From the NCBI GenBank assembly GCA_014549065.1, contig JACDOX010000228.1, positions 124,001 through 188,000 of the forward strand: a stretch of DNA of 64,000 nt, given 5' to 3'. Under the pieces are notes generated by a model. The model saw only the letters and a program-made list of their open reading frames with translations. It was not told the origin of the DNA and did no database searches. The position numbers and the translations under genes were made by a program. Source of the DNA: Cardinalis cardinalis. Taxonomy: Eukaryota; Chordata; Aves; Passeriformes; Cardinalidae. Of this stretch, positions 50,301 through 59,120 are shown piece after piece (position 1 is the stretch's first letter; every line of letters begins with the position of its first letter).

Positions 50301-51982
50301 TTTTTAAACTTCTTTTTCCCCGCAAGTGATTTCAGTGTATATTTAGGTATTTTTAAAATAGGAAGTAACATGGAGGAGTATTTCTATTATACACAGTTCA
50401 TTAAAAATCAGTTTTCCCATTTAGGGCCCAAACATGTCATGGCTTCTGTTTTAGTTCCCTGCAAGAGAAGATTTTTTTTAAATTGGAGTTTTTTGTGTTC
50501 TGTTTAAATTCCTTCAGGAAATTCCTCTTTGCATGTTGATTTAAGAGCTGTGCCAAGTCAAGCAAACAGCTGCACCTGAGAGTACAGTTCTCTGAATTCC
50601 ACAATCTGATTTGCAGACCNACCATCAACCCAGATCTGTGTAACTGTGGTACAATTTCTGAACACCTTATGATCTACCTCCATAGGCCACTGTCAACCAA
50701 AGAGAAAAACATCAATGTACATCCTCCTATTGGTAAACCAAAGCATACTGTTCTGAAGCTGTAGTTTTTCACTGGGGAAACAGGTAAGGTCATCACTACG
50801 TTGAATAGCTTAACTCACATTTTAACAGAACACTAACATCAATAAGAGACCACTGCTGTAATCAGAATACATTTCTCCACAGATCAATTCTTAGCACCTC
50901 TGAGAGACACAGTGTTCACAGAATCACAGAATAATATGCTGAGTTAGAAGGGATCCATAAGGACCACTGAGTCCAACTCCTGGCCTTGTACAAGATACCC
51001 CACCACTCACACCCATGTGCCTTTATTTAATGTTACTTAATAACAATGTTATTTCANTCTTACAATTTGTACAAAGGCAAGTAGATTTCAATTCCAGTAA
51101 GACTATACAGTTGAGATGTCTTGCATGCATGGAGTTACAGAAATAAGGTGTGATTTCAAAGATACAATAATTCAGAAGAACTGAACAACAAATATAGCAA
51201 CTCAGATGAACTGGCATTCAGACATGATGTTTAAAAGGAAAAAGCATTATATGACTGCCCTGGTTTTGGCTGGGATATAATTAATTTTTCCCAGTAGCTG
51301 ATACAATGCTGTGCTCTGGATCCAGGATGAGAATAATGTTGATAGCCACAATGAGAACATCAGTACATTAAGTAGTGTTTACCTAAGCCAAGGACTTCTC
51401 ACATGTCTCACGCTCTGCCAGTGAGGAGCTGCACAAGAAATTTTGAGGGAGCATGTCCAGGTCAGATGACTCAAACAGGCTAAACATGGTTATTTCACAT
51501 GGATACCATGCCCAGTATTTAAACTGGGGATGGTCAGGACCTGCCATTGCTGCTTAGGGATGGGCTGGGCACCAGCAGGAGGTGAGCACTGTATCATGCA
51601 TCAGTTGCTATTATTATCTTTAATAGTAGTACTACCGCTCCTGTATTTCACTTTGTTTAATTTATTAAACTGTTCTTATCTCTCTCACAGAAAGTTTTAC
51701 ATTTTCTCCCTCTGCTTCTCACCCTCATCCCATCTGGCAGAGGGGCAAGTACTGTGGTACTGCATGGTACTCAGCTGATGCCTGGGGCTGAATCATGACA
51801 ATGGGCTGACAGCACAGCTATTTCTTCCTGCCTACCATTTACAGCATTAGGATTAGAGCTCAAGTCCCATAGTTACCACAGCCTTACTCACCTCTGCTGG
51901 ATGCTGAATTATATACAAGCAGGTGGAGACCTTTAGCGGATGTACAGGCAGGAAAGGACACAAACACACCTTCTGAGGACGG
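17205..51982 (-). CDS. DTWD2: DTWD2 orthologue, partial gene model (exons 2-6; exon 1 not found)
   Basis: Join on the minus strand of 51982-51892, 48569-48475, 40773-40584, 19656-19528 and 17375-17205: 676 nt, 224 codons plus stop, after one base that completes a split codon. Known family role: DTW-domain enzymes (TDD superfamily; bacterial TapT, vertebrate DTWD1 and DTWD2) transfer the 3-amino-3-carboxypropyl group of S-adenosylmethionine to a D-loop uridine of tRNA (acp3U20/20a). Seen here: the Cys-rich start of the domain (KVCLC), the HPAE segment, the signature DGTWSQAKD, the STLE motif and a lysine-rich C-terminus ending VKI. The order and joins match what I remember of mammalian DTWD2, which is about 298 residues, so roughly 70-75 N-terminal residues are missing. 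Introns are 3,322, 7,701, 20,927 and 2,152 bp. I see no frameshift or stop in any exon, so the gene looks functional. Confusion with DTWD1 is unlikely because the C-terminal part matches DTWD2 closely. Confidence 0.95.
17376..19527 (-). other. DTWD2 intron 5
   Basis: 2,152 bp between donor gtatgt at 19527 and acceptor ctgcag at 17376. No repeat family or RNA gene recognised inside. Confidence 0.9.
19528..19656 (-). CDS. DTWD2: DTWD2 exon 5
   Basis: 129 nt, 43 codons, in phase 0 at both ends. The acceptor follows ttttcag and the donor is GAG then gtatgt. It encodes VQLKPSVSSQYVIRTQPTN, then CLSTLECAAVALS (the S/T-x-x-E motif of DTW proteins), then a charged MEKNKSIQE. The open frame continues upstream into the intron as far as a spurious Met, which should be ignored. 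Confidence 0.96.
24255..24735 (+). mobile_element. CR1 LINE, sense strand, dead reverse-transcriptase fragment joined to 3' UTR
   Basis: 24255-24620 reads as degenerate CR1 ORF2: DWQKGN, then the thumb-side HKENKEVTG and the palm motif DTVYLYLCKALDTVS. The first catalytic Asp position of YLDF is replaced by Tyr, and stops and shifts interrupt the frame. At about 24622 it jumps to CR1 3' UTR (aatgggtacactgaaagagg, actgtgagggtggtgagac, ggaacaggttgcct). An internal piece is therefore deleted. Confidence 0.85.
24623..24770. repeat. 25-bp perfect inverted repeat at a CR1/CR1 junction
   Basis: Arms 24623-24647 (starting GTAATGACAGGACAAGG) and 24746-24770 (ending CCTTGTCCTGTCATTAC) are exact reverse complements, 98 bp apart. 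Both arms are the same 3' UTR segment of two CR1 copies in opposite orientation. Confidence 0.95.
24740..25498 (-). mobile_element. CR1 LINE, antisense copy, tail-to-tail with the preceding CR1
   Basis: Antisense CR1 from 3' UTR (ccattactccttgtcctgtc, ctccaggctgaacagcccca) through the (CAGAG)8 site into ORF2 (cttgcactttgttgaacttc, gtccaaggtccctctggctgg, ggtgtcatcagggagcttgc, aaaggcattaaacag). The 204-codon minus frame here is a remnant of ORF2 plus chance extension. The extreme 3' terminus is absent where it meets the sense copy. Confidence 0.9.
25024..25063. repeat. (CAGAG)8 microsatellite inside CR1
   Basis: Eight uninterrupted CAGAG units followed by CAGAA, at the same position of CR1 as the arrays at 6991 and 46625. 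Confidence 0.95.
25545..25625. repeat. A-rich low-complexity tract
   Basis: Interrupted A tract with aaaac and aaaag units and one CCCCCC run. It produces Phe-rich spurious frames on the minus strand. Confidence 0.85.
26863..27613 (+). mobile_element. probable solo LTR of an avian endogenous retrovirus
   Basis: About 750 bp of higher G+C with promoter-like order: a TATA box (ggcataaaaagtaac, near 27148), then AATAAA near 27365, a pyrimidine-rich stretch (27395-27480), a second AATAAA near 27513, and an end near cgcagttccccaca. This matches the U3-R-U5 plan of avian LTRs with a CT-rich R/U5. No gag/pol sequence follows. The boundaries are approximate and no target duplication was established. 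Confidence 0.6.
27614..31047. other. intron 4 sequence, nothing recognised
   Basis: AT-rich, no repeat family or exon recognised. A (TTTA)n tract at about 31028-31046 directly precedes the next CR1. Confidence 0.6.
31048..31565 (-). mobile_element. CR1 LINE, internally deleted antisense copy
   Basis: Starts with the CR1 3' terminus (agaatcataaaatag, ttggaagggac). After about 70 bp it jumps to ORF2 (ccttgttgaacctcatgagg) and continues through degenerate ORF2 (ctccaatttagagaaaagg, tgtcaaaagctctacaggag). Most of the 3' UTR is therefore missing. Confidence 0.88.
31568..31634 (+). mobile_element. CR1 3' terminus in the opposite orientation
   Basis: agggctggaactagatgatt, tgaagtcccttccaaccc and aaaccattctatggttcta form the sense-strand CR1 terminus. 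It sits directly after the antisense copy, so both edges of the composite carry CR1 3' ends facing outward. Confidence 0.9.
31750..32110. other. GC-rich block with TATA-like motif, unclassified
   Basis: About 290 bp of high G+C followed by ggatataaagcaagc near 32032. The arrangement suggests an LTR promoter on +, but I recognise no family. Frames of up to 121 codons on the minus strand look like chance. Confidence 0.35.
32111..35399. other. intron 4 sequence, nothing recognised
   Basis: AT-rich. A short repeat, gacattattatgc, occurs twice (about 34848-34876). No exon or repeat family seen. Confidence 0.6.
35400..36165. other. GC-rich island with a 174-codon minus-strand open frame
   Basis: About 760 bp of elevated G+C in an AT-rich intron. 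The minus strand is open for 174 codons (36022-35498), and the + strand has a 131-codon frame (35761-36156). The translation is rich in Cys, Leu and Ser, with no domain I recognise. A C-rich run at 35651-35657 lies inside. Possibly an LTR fragment; coding function is unsupported. Confidence 0.4.
36914..37328 (+). mobile_element. CR1 LINE 3' UTR fragment, sense strand
   Basis: catgaggagcagctgagaga, gtttagcctcaagaagac, gggagatttaggctgaacat, gggcactggaatgggccc and the terminus gatgacctcaaaagtattttccaatcc make a nearly complete sense CR1 3' end. It runs along the minus-strand host gene in antisense. Confidence 0.88.
37329..40583. other. intron 4 sequence, nothing recognised
   Basis: AT-rich; no exon, RNA gene or repeat family recognised. 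Confidence 0.6.
40584..40773 (-). CDS. DTWD2: DTWD2 exon 4, carries the DTW signature
   Basis: 190 nt: one base finishing the split Arg codon, then 63 codons. The translation contains YPELATVCKNPNTLILYPG, a variable acidic stretch, and IIIDGTWSQAKDIFYKN followed by SLFRLPKQ. DGTW is the motif that names the family and lies in the SAM and substrate pocket. The acceptor reads ttaaag and the donor CAA then gtgagt. The exon ends in phase 0. No inactivating change is visible. Confidence 0.96.
41490..41942 (-). mobile_element. CR1 LINE fragment
   Basis: Antisense CR1 3' UTR: gcctgaacactccagggatgg, taaagaatttattcctag, ggtctcccttggagccttc, tcctctggactcattccaac, ctggacacagtactctagatgg and a final ggggtctcaccagaatgg. 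The extreme 3' terminus is degraded. Confidence 0.88.
43287..43745 (-). mobile_element. CR1 LINE fragment, antisense
   Basis: atcatagaatcat, the octamer-like terminus, then agaatggcttggcttggaag, cacccaacctggccttgaac, ggcatccacagcttctctgg, gtaaagaatttcttcttaat and onward to an eroded ORF2-side end near the caacactggacactt segment. Confidence 0.9.
43796..43857 (+). mobile_element. CR1 3' terminus in the opposite orientation
   Basis: tttggatcagatggtcatcg, aagtccccttccatgctgg and tattctataattctatag are the sense CR1 terminus. It lies about 50 bp right of the antisense copy, reproducing the outward-facing layout seen at 31048-31634. Confidence 0.85.
45047..45370 (-). mobile_element. CR1 LINE fragment (different subfamily)
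   Basis: Antisense CR1: gatcatcatagaactg, ctggaaaggaccccaaacac, aatcaagtccaactggac, ctgggcagcctgttccactg, and up to ctacaatctcttttcaagg. The AAG-TCCAAC wording differs from the neighbours, suggesting an older subfamily. Confidence 0.82.
46081..46890 (-). mobile_element. CR1 LINE fragment, the longest continuous 3' UTR copy
   Basis: Antisense CR1: catagagtcaaagaacc, gcaagggacccacaaggata, acaggcttggtgctgtgacc, ggacactctctaacagctca, caaagcagagcagagcagg, then ORF2-side ccaggtgcagaaccagcac. It keeps the pentamer site in a short form, so it is useful as a reference for the expanded copies. Confidence 0.92.
48475..48569 (-). CDS. DTWD2: DTWD2 exon 3
   Basis: 95 nt between a polypyrimidine-preceded acceptor (ttttacag) and the donor ACAG then gtgagc. 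It encodes 31 full codons, including VLRTVPLLAACLPPDKC and the basic VGRRFNED, and leaves AG to form an Arg codon with the first base of exon 4. The LAACLP and CKV segments are characteristic of DTWD2. It starts in phase 0, matching the end of exon 2, and ends in phase 2, matching exon 4. Confidence 0.93.
50917..51022 (-). mobile_element. CR1 LINE 3' end fragment
   Basis: acagaatcacagaataatat, gctgagttagaagggatcc, aaggaccactgagtccaact and cctggccttgtacaagatac: the antisense 3' terminus of the same CR1 subfamily as 5461-5560. Confidence 0.88.
51256..51800 (+). mobile_element. solo ERVL-type LTR in DTWD2 intron 2
   Basis: Begins TGCCCTGGTTTTGGCTGGG and ends gctgaatcatgaca. It contains ggatgagaataatgttgata, aagtagtgtttacctaagcc, cccagtatttaaactgggg (TATA-like) and a poly-A region near aatttattaaactg. 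It is the same family as 12520-13122. Its right end is only about 92 bp from exon 2, antisense to DTWD2. Flanks (atgac / atggg) do not form a clean target duplication. Confidence 0.88.
51892..51982 (-). CDS. DTWD2: DTWD2 exon 2 (start of DTW domain)
   Basis: 91 nt. It follows an acceptor AG at 51984-51983 (read on the minus strand as cacgtag) and ends at a strong donor, GAG then gtgagt. The first base completes a codon split with exon 1, probably a cysteine (xG then C). The next 30 codons encode RPQKVCLC, a proline-rich stretch, then LYIIQHPAE. The CxC and the missing preceding cysteines correspond to the family's N-terminal Cys cluster. HPAE is a conserved DTW-domain segment. The exon ends in phase 0. 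It is too short to appear as a long open frame and was found by homology of its translation. Confidence 0.92.
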
Positions 51983-54900
51983 CTACGTGGCAAAAGGGAG
52001 TGAGAGAACAATAAAAATAATCAGCAGCTTGTGAAAGAAGATTTAACTACATTGCACAAATACATTCCCTAAGAACTTCACCTAACCACATCGTATTAAA
52101 CCTCATGTAATTTTATGTTTGAAACTCCTTTCACTTCTAAAACTAAAGAGGCAAGACTCTAATTGAAACAGCATTTTGAAAACAGTGTTCAGACACTTCC
52201 TGTGGTTTGGATAGGGTTACAGCACTCTAAAAATTCTTCTGCCATCTTCAAGATGAGTAGCTTACTAGTATCCACACTCTTCTTAGACAAGTCTATTACT
52301 CTTTCCTAACAAGTTAGTTTCAACAATATGATGACCTATAATAGAACATACAATATTTACAGCTTATATCTATAATGATTGATTAGAATACAACATTTTA
52401 GATGAATACATACATGAAAACCCAGACATGCTGTATTTTACTTTTTTATAATTCCATCTATGCTGAAGACATGTAGAATGAAAACAGAAAAATCCTTATC
52501 AGAGACATCCAATCTAAGTCAGAAAAAAAGTATTTAAAATTCTTTAGNGTACTGTTTCAAGCTGTTGAAATTACTAGCTGAAGAACAGTATCTAAAGAAA
52601 TTGACTTATGCTTAGCATGAAACTGATCTGCTGAATGATCAAGAATAAACAGAAGCAAAGAAGTAAGCTTGTAGTTTCACACAGAGAAATTGGACTGTCA
52701 CTGCAGAAAAACACACATTCACATGCACATCCATGGGCAGATGTCACTCTAGCTCTTTGCATAGGTTATTCAACTACTCAGGAAAATGAAGAATTTTCTT
52801 AACAGTGAAACTCCTACATGTATCCATCAATTAAAATCACACCATCTCTGCAAACAAAACTCTATATGCTTAAAACATACAAAGTCAGAATTTTCAGCAG
52901 TGACAGGGACTTGGAGCAGAATTTCACCTGCACCCTCCTTGTAACCTTTACTCTTAACAGTTCATAAGTTGAGCACACAGGAGAGACAGTAAGCAATGAA
53001 TCACTGCAGCAGATGTGATTCAAAGACGTGAATTCTGAAGACAGCTTCAGATTAAATTCATGATGAGCCTGACAGAGAATGAGTTTGCTTGTTCACAAGA
53101 GCATGCACCCAGACAGGTGGACTAAGTAATGCTACAGTAATCCGCACCAGTACAAGTGATCTCCATTCAAACATTAGTATTCAATAGTAAATGGCAGCAT
53201 TATAAAAAGGCAGTAAGAACTGATAATCTCCTCTTTATCAGTTGACAGGCTGTGCTAATTTAAAAGCTGTACTTCAAGCCCCAACAACAGAGGCACAGAG
53301 GATATTCCCTTCTCATAGGATACACAGTTAAAGGTTACCCAACACCAGTCACAATACAAAGTGAGGATGGGGGGAATGTTGATGCAAAACAAAGAACTAG
53401 TACTTCTCAAAATAAGCACAAGAAAAACTAATGTTAAATATTTAGACTAAAAGACTCACAGTCAATAAATCAACGTAATGACAAACTGGAAATTATTCTG
53501 ATACGCTCTTCCGGTATTCTGTTCCAGTAGCCTGCTGCCTGCTTTTCCTTCTAGTACTGGCATTTTCCTGCTGCTAATGCAGCACAAATTTGGCACATTC
53601 TGGTGTATTAATGGTCAGGCTTCAGGCCTAAAATGAAGCACTCTGTAACCTGACTATTCAGTGGACTACCCAAGGGACCCTCATCATGAATAAACTGAAA
53701 ACAACCTCACTTCTAGGTCTGATGGGTTGTTCTCCAGTGCAATCCCCTTATCTTTTTCCCAAATGTTCTCAGATGTGAGCAATTTAAACAGAAATCTCTG
53801 TTTTGATAAAAACCCAGAAGCAGCAAATATTGTGGAGGCTGTTTTGTTGCCTGTGCCCCGATTGTTAAGTCAAAGTTCATCCTCTTTTTGATCATCAGGT
53901 ACATCAGAAACTCAGGTGTGTGTACAAAGTGTGTCTCCCTGGTTTCTCCCCAATAGCTGGTTCACTCCAACAGCTGGTTTCACTTACAAGATAAGTTGTT
54001 AAAGGTCTCCCCATAATGACATTTTCTGCTGAAGAGAGACGAAGGCATGAAAATCTACTAAAGCAAGCTGTTCCAGAACAGTTAGCTGTTGACTTCAATC
54101 CCATGAGCTACACTGTTCATTACCTCTCATAAGCACACAAAAGAACTTCCCAGTCATTTCTGACCTCAGGGTGTTTAATTATAACAAATTTCACTAGGTA
54201 TAACTTACTTTCAAGTCTCCCTTTGGTATATGCTTTTTATATTTTCCACACTGGTTTGGATTTTTCATAGGTAGTTTAGGCCTTGTTTATCTCACAGAAA
54301 AAAAAAACAACAACCAAACAAAAATAAGGAAATTACCTGGAAAGTAAACCTTTTCAAATAGCTGCAAAAATAAATTATGCCTATAATTTGATCTGTAGGG
54401 AACAGAGCACAGACTATGACAAATAAAGAATTTCCCAATATAATTTAACTACTTACATATGCATATACATCACTTAACTTTAAGCACCCAATTAGGTACC
54501 TAACTATGTTAAATACACACTTTTACAACCCCATCTTGAGGGCACAAGACTTACTTCTGCAATTTTACTTTGGAACCTAATAGTTATTTGTGAGACAAAA
54601 ACCCCCCAACATTATTTCTTCATGAAATCAACATTACCAGTCCACATCTGTGGGACAGGAAGCACGACAGAACAAACCAAGTTCTATTCCACCCCCACAA
54701 AAGCTGTCTTTGCTCTGAGAAAGGCCACCTAGGCAGAAAAGACATGTAGTCTTTTTCTTTTGTTTAAAGATGCTGTTTTACTCTTGCCCTACATACACAG
54801 CTGATGTTACAGAAAAGAAACATCACCAGGAACTTCTTTAACACTGAACATCATCTTTTTCTCATTTCTGGAGATCAAAGTAGCAATCATCTCTAGGCAG

Positions 54901-57590
54901 GAGCAGTAGCGTTCAGAATATTAAGGAAAAGGTTTGTGGATTNGGTTTAGGATTTTAGGAGGATAATTTTAGGATATTTTTACAGGATATTCTCCTGTAT
55001 GCAATTTCAGTACAGCTCAAAGATACTCAGTGGATTCTTAAATGTTTTTCAATACAGCTTTTCTAGTCTAAAAATTTATGATGACCTATCACAACGGCAT
55101 GATTAAAAGAAAAAAAACATCATTCCACATTTGGCAAGAATGTTCCATATGAAAAAGACAGCCACATATATGTATGGACTTAATAGCTTTCTTTCCATTA
55201 TTTATATCTCAATTAATGATAATCAGAATTGCATTAAGTCTACCTTCCCAGCAGAACTGAATCTGGACAGGGGACTGTAGCATCAGATTTAGTGTGATTA
55301 CTAGCTCCTGGGCAGAGATACTCCAAAAGTAAATATGCCACCGTCTGGAAAACAGTGAGCTAATTCTGGAATTCTTTCCAAGTCTCTGTATTATTTTACT
55401 GCAACTTGCTTCAGAACTTTACCCTGCTACATGTCCAAAGGCTTCTTCTGAAAACAAGCATCATTCCGTGAATGCAACTGAGTGTATTCATACACCCGTA
55501 GTCAGAAAACTACAGTAAGTTATTCAAAGATTTGAACCCAAAGTAAGCAAAAACTAACAAAGTTGCAGTCTTATGCTCAGCATTTGTAGACATTTGTATG
55601 GAAACATATAGAGGTTAAGTGTGCCAAGCACATGTTCTAGAAACAATGCTTCCAATATCAAAATAAGGAAGAAGCTGATGTTTATTAACTACTAACACTT
55701 GTAGCAACATATTCATGTTCCACAACACATTGCCAAGGTCAGGTCCCAGACTGTATTTTCAAAAAAACATGCCTGCCAAAGTAGAAATGGCTGCTTCAAG
55801 TAAATTAGATTTCTCTACTGTTTTTGTCAAAATACTGAGGGTTTCAAGGTCAAAACCCACCTGAGAAATCTGAAGAAAAGCCACAAAGTTACTATATATT
55901 TATTTTATACTAACGCTACTAGGTATGTTTTATACTGACACAAGTCCATTACTCCCATGCATTAAAACAACATTCAGGAGTTTTACAAAGCTGGGGTGAG
56001 GGGTGAAGTTTAAAAGGAGAAGCTGAGTTATTTTTTAAAATTTGAAAACTAATGCTACTTTTGCTATCTTTATGTTAGAGGACAAACAAAAACTAAACAT
56101 TTATTTTAGATACCATTTTGCATTATCCACCTTAACACTACAGTTATAAAGGGAGCATAAAAAAGGAGTGGATTATGCACAGATGAGTACATCTTATACA
56201 CAGACCTTACACATAGATATGTATAAACTTATGCATTTAGGAAGAAATAAACCTAACCCAACATTTAGAAGAAAAACACATTCTGAAGTTAATATTACAT
56301 AACATTCAATAGTACAAACTTTCAATAAATAATCCCATGGAAACAGCAGTTAAATGCCAGGCAGTTCTCAAAAATGCACATCAGTTGTAAAGCGTTATTA
56401 ATAATTAAACACAGAACATTTTTATGACACTACACAAACCTCTGGTGTATACTCTAGTGCTGGAGAAGCCCGATCAAAAATACCTGAAGTAATTTCTCAT
56501 GTCATCAGCACTGTCTGGGTTTCTTCTAGGCTTATTGCGGACATTCTTTAATCAAGCAAAATTTCAAACCTTATTTTTAATGTGGTTTCCTGAGAAAAAT
56601 CAGGCACAGAACATTACTCTGACTTTATTGTATTCCAACTTCCATTTCTTCCTCCTGTCTCTTTTAAAGAAATTAGAAAGTCACTGGTCATGAGGCATAA
56701 AAATGTAAAATTAAATCCCTACAAACTTCATTAGGAGTCAATAGCCACATAAAACACAGTACCAGAAACACAGGTGGAGGGACTACCAAGAACAATAATA
56801 GAGCACTTCTTTTTCCACTCAATAATCTGTATAACATCAGCTTCCTGACAAAGAAAAAAAAGAAAAAGAAAACTTAAAAAATAAAAAAGGCATATTGCAA
56901 ATTTTTTGCTTCCCAAAAGAAGTTTTAAATAAAACAGGGGTATGGGTTGCTTTTGTTTCAGTATTTCAGTTTTTTAATAGCGCAACCAGTAAATTTAATG
57001 GAACAAATCTCTGTTCCCGGAGTAAAAACATACACTTCGATGTGTATGCACAGGAAAAATATCTCATTCAAATCACAGTGAAAATCTTTTGCTCAAGGAA
57101 AAGATTACACACAATAACGGAAAAAAAATTGTTTCTATGTTACCCAACAATATGAATCATCTATTTTGCAAACAAATTGTCTTCAGGTGCAAAAAGGTAA
57201 CTATTTAAAGAAAATTTAGTTATCCTGCACAAAAGCTTTTGTAACCTTTTCAATACAACAAAGACAGCAACTTTAAGCAACAGAACACAGAAATAAACTA
57301 ATTCAGCTGATCTTGTTGTAATTAATATGAAATGTTCTACCACAGATCTCATATCATGAGAGAGCTGTGGAGACCTTCGGTATCTCTCCATTTTGCAGAT
57401 CATTTTCCAATGCACATCAAATGTTCACTGTGTTGAAGAGCTTGAAGCCCCTGAGTTTGAATGTCAGGACTTCATACAATACCATATCACTATCAGCTTC
57501 CTCCTTTTACTGTCTTAGAGTACCAGCCAGGAAAAAAAGGCATGCTCCTAGAAGCACTAATTTAGACTAACAGTATCAGTGGGTCAACAG

Positions 57591-57850
57591 CAGAATGGCC
57601 TCAGTTGGAAAAGATTTTTGAGATCATCTCATTCCAACTGCCCAGACGCAGTCAGGGACACCTTCCAGGATCAGGCTCCTCAAAGACCTGTTCTGGCCTT
57701 GAACACTTCCAGAGATGGGTCACCCACAGCTCCTCTGGAACAGCTGTTCCAGTGACTCACTACCCTTATAGCAAAGAATTTATTCCTAAGGTCTAATTTA
57801 AACCTAATTTTATCTCTTTTAACTTATAGATCTTGCTCCTTTTACAGTTT
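57591..57850 (-). mobile_element. CR1 LINE fragment
   Basis: Antisense CR1: agaatggcctcagttggaaa, gatcatctcattccaactgc, ctggccttgaacacttccag, ctgttccagtgactcactac and aaagaatttattcctaagg. 5'-truncated. Confidence 0.88.
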
Positions 57851-58417
57851 AAACCCACAATGTATTCTGGTGTGGGTTCCAAAACTTTTCTATCTAGTTC
57901 CAGGAAAAGCCACTGCAGTACTAAGTATTAAATTCATTAAAATATTCCAGATTAAATTTAGCATTTTGTACCAGAAGACATTTAAGGGAGTATCACAAAC
58001 TTCCAAACCAACAAGACCATAAAATTGACCAGGGGTTACCACTGTATTCAACAAGTTCATTTCCAGAGAACTTTCCTCATAGCTGTACAGTTGATAAAAC
58101 ATAGCATCTGTTGTTCTTGCCACAAGGTACTATCAACACAGCAAACTCGGTCACAGTATAAAGAGGTGTTCAAAAAGCAACACAGTATTTTTAGACAAAA
58201 ATTGCCTTTGAACTGCCCTATAATCCCATTGGAACTAACATGGTCAAAGGATACAGCAAAGGGAAAAGGCAATGGGATGGGGTCGGACATATTTCAGAGA
58301 AGAGGTACAGAAAGAGATTCAGAAGGGATACAGGGAGACAGAGTCATCTCCCTGCCTCTCAACAAAGCACACAGTACTAGTGAGCATCTAGGAGATAACA
58401 GAACTATTTCCTAGCAC

Positions 58418-58448
58418 TTAGATTTCTTGTAGATTTCTTGTAGATTTC
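58418..58448. repeat. 12-bp tandem repeat (about 2.5 copies)
   Basis: tagatttcttg repeated head to tail immediately left of the hairpin at 58460. Confidence 0.85.
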
Positions 58449-58459
58449 TCAGATTCCAT

Positions 58460-58515
58460 GTAGGAGCAGGAGAACTGCTGAGAGTTGGTACTCTTAGCAG
58501 TTCTCCTGCTCCTAC
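58460..58515. repeat. near-perfect hairpin: 26-bp stem, 4-nt loop
   Basis: Left arm 58460-58485 (starts GTAGGAGCAGGAGAACTGCT), loop TGGT 58486-58489, right arm 58490-58515 (ends AGCAGTTCTCCTGCTCCTAC). Only one pair of 26 is not Watson-Crick (G opposite T, which would be a G-U pair in RNA). It is not part of a repeat family I recognise. Confidence 0.97.
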
Positions 58516-58768
58516 CTGGTATGGGGAGAAGATACATCCCTTGCCCTTCTTTGTTTTCCACTCTAACCACAGCCACTGGTACAAATCACTGATTTTCCAT
58601 CACAGTCAACCAATTTGAAAACGTTGCTTTCTTGTAAATTTGAAACAGTCTTGGGCCTCTGCCCAGAGCACTGGACTTCAGAAAACCTGAGCAAAGAATA
58701 AGGTAGTTAATTCACAGAGGCATCAAAGAATAACAGCAGAGACGAAGAGCAAAAAGAAACACTTATTT

Positions 58769-58828
58769 ACATCCGTTTCATCAAACATCCGTTTCATGAA
58801 ACATCCGTTTCATTTACATCCGTTTCAT
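58769..58828. repeat. four copies of a 13-bp unit (minisatellite)
   Basis: ACATCCGTTTCAT occurs exactly at 58769, 58785, 58801 and 58816, with 2-3 bp spacers (caa, gaa, tt). Each copy carries a CpG. Confidence 0.95.
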
Positions 58829-59094
58829 GAACGGCATCACTTAATGGGCAGGGGGAGAAATTCACAGCAATAAAAAGCTGTCTATTGTCAAAAGTTACTA
58901 AAGCACGAAGATACGCTTTTTAGCTCAGAAAATCACAAAACCACTATTCCTATGAGCCACAAATATCATTCTACAGGTGCCCAGTATCCATGATGATCCC
59001 CAGACACCTGCTATTCATTATTTAGCTCTCCACCACAGAACTCCATGTTTGACCCATCTGCTCTGAGTACGGTTTACTGGCACAAACCACCATT

Positions 59095-59120
59095 AAAAAA
59101 AAAAAAAAGAAAAAAAAAAA
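59095..59120. repeat. poly-A tract
   Basis: Two A runs separated by one G. No processed gene copy is recognisable upstream. Confidence 0.9.

Larger units (their letters stand above)
48570..51891 (-). other. DTWD2 intron 2 (3.3 kb)
   Basis: Donor gtgagt at 51891, acceptor ttttacag at 48570. Contains a CR1 terminus and an ERVL LTR near its 5' end. The rest is AT-rich, with nothing recognised. Confidence 0.9.

Noticed and set aside
58025..58414. 129-codon + frame
   Set aside because: No recognised similarity and no exon context; overlapping minus frames of similar quality suggest chance.
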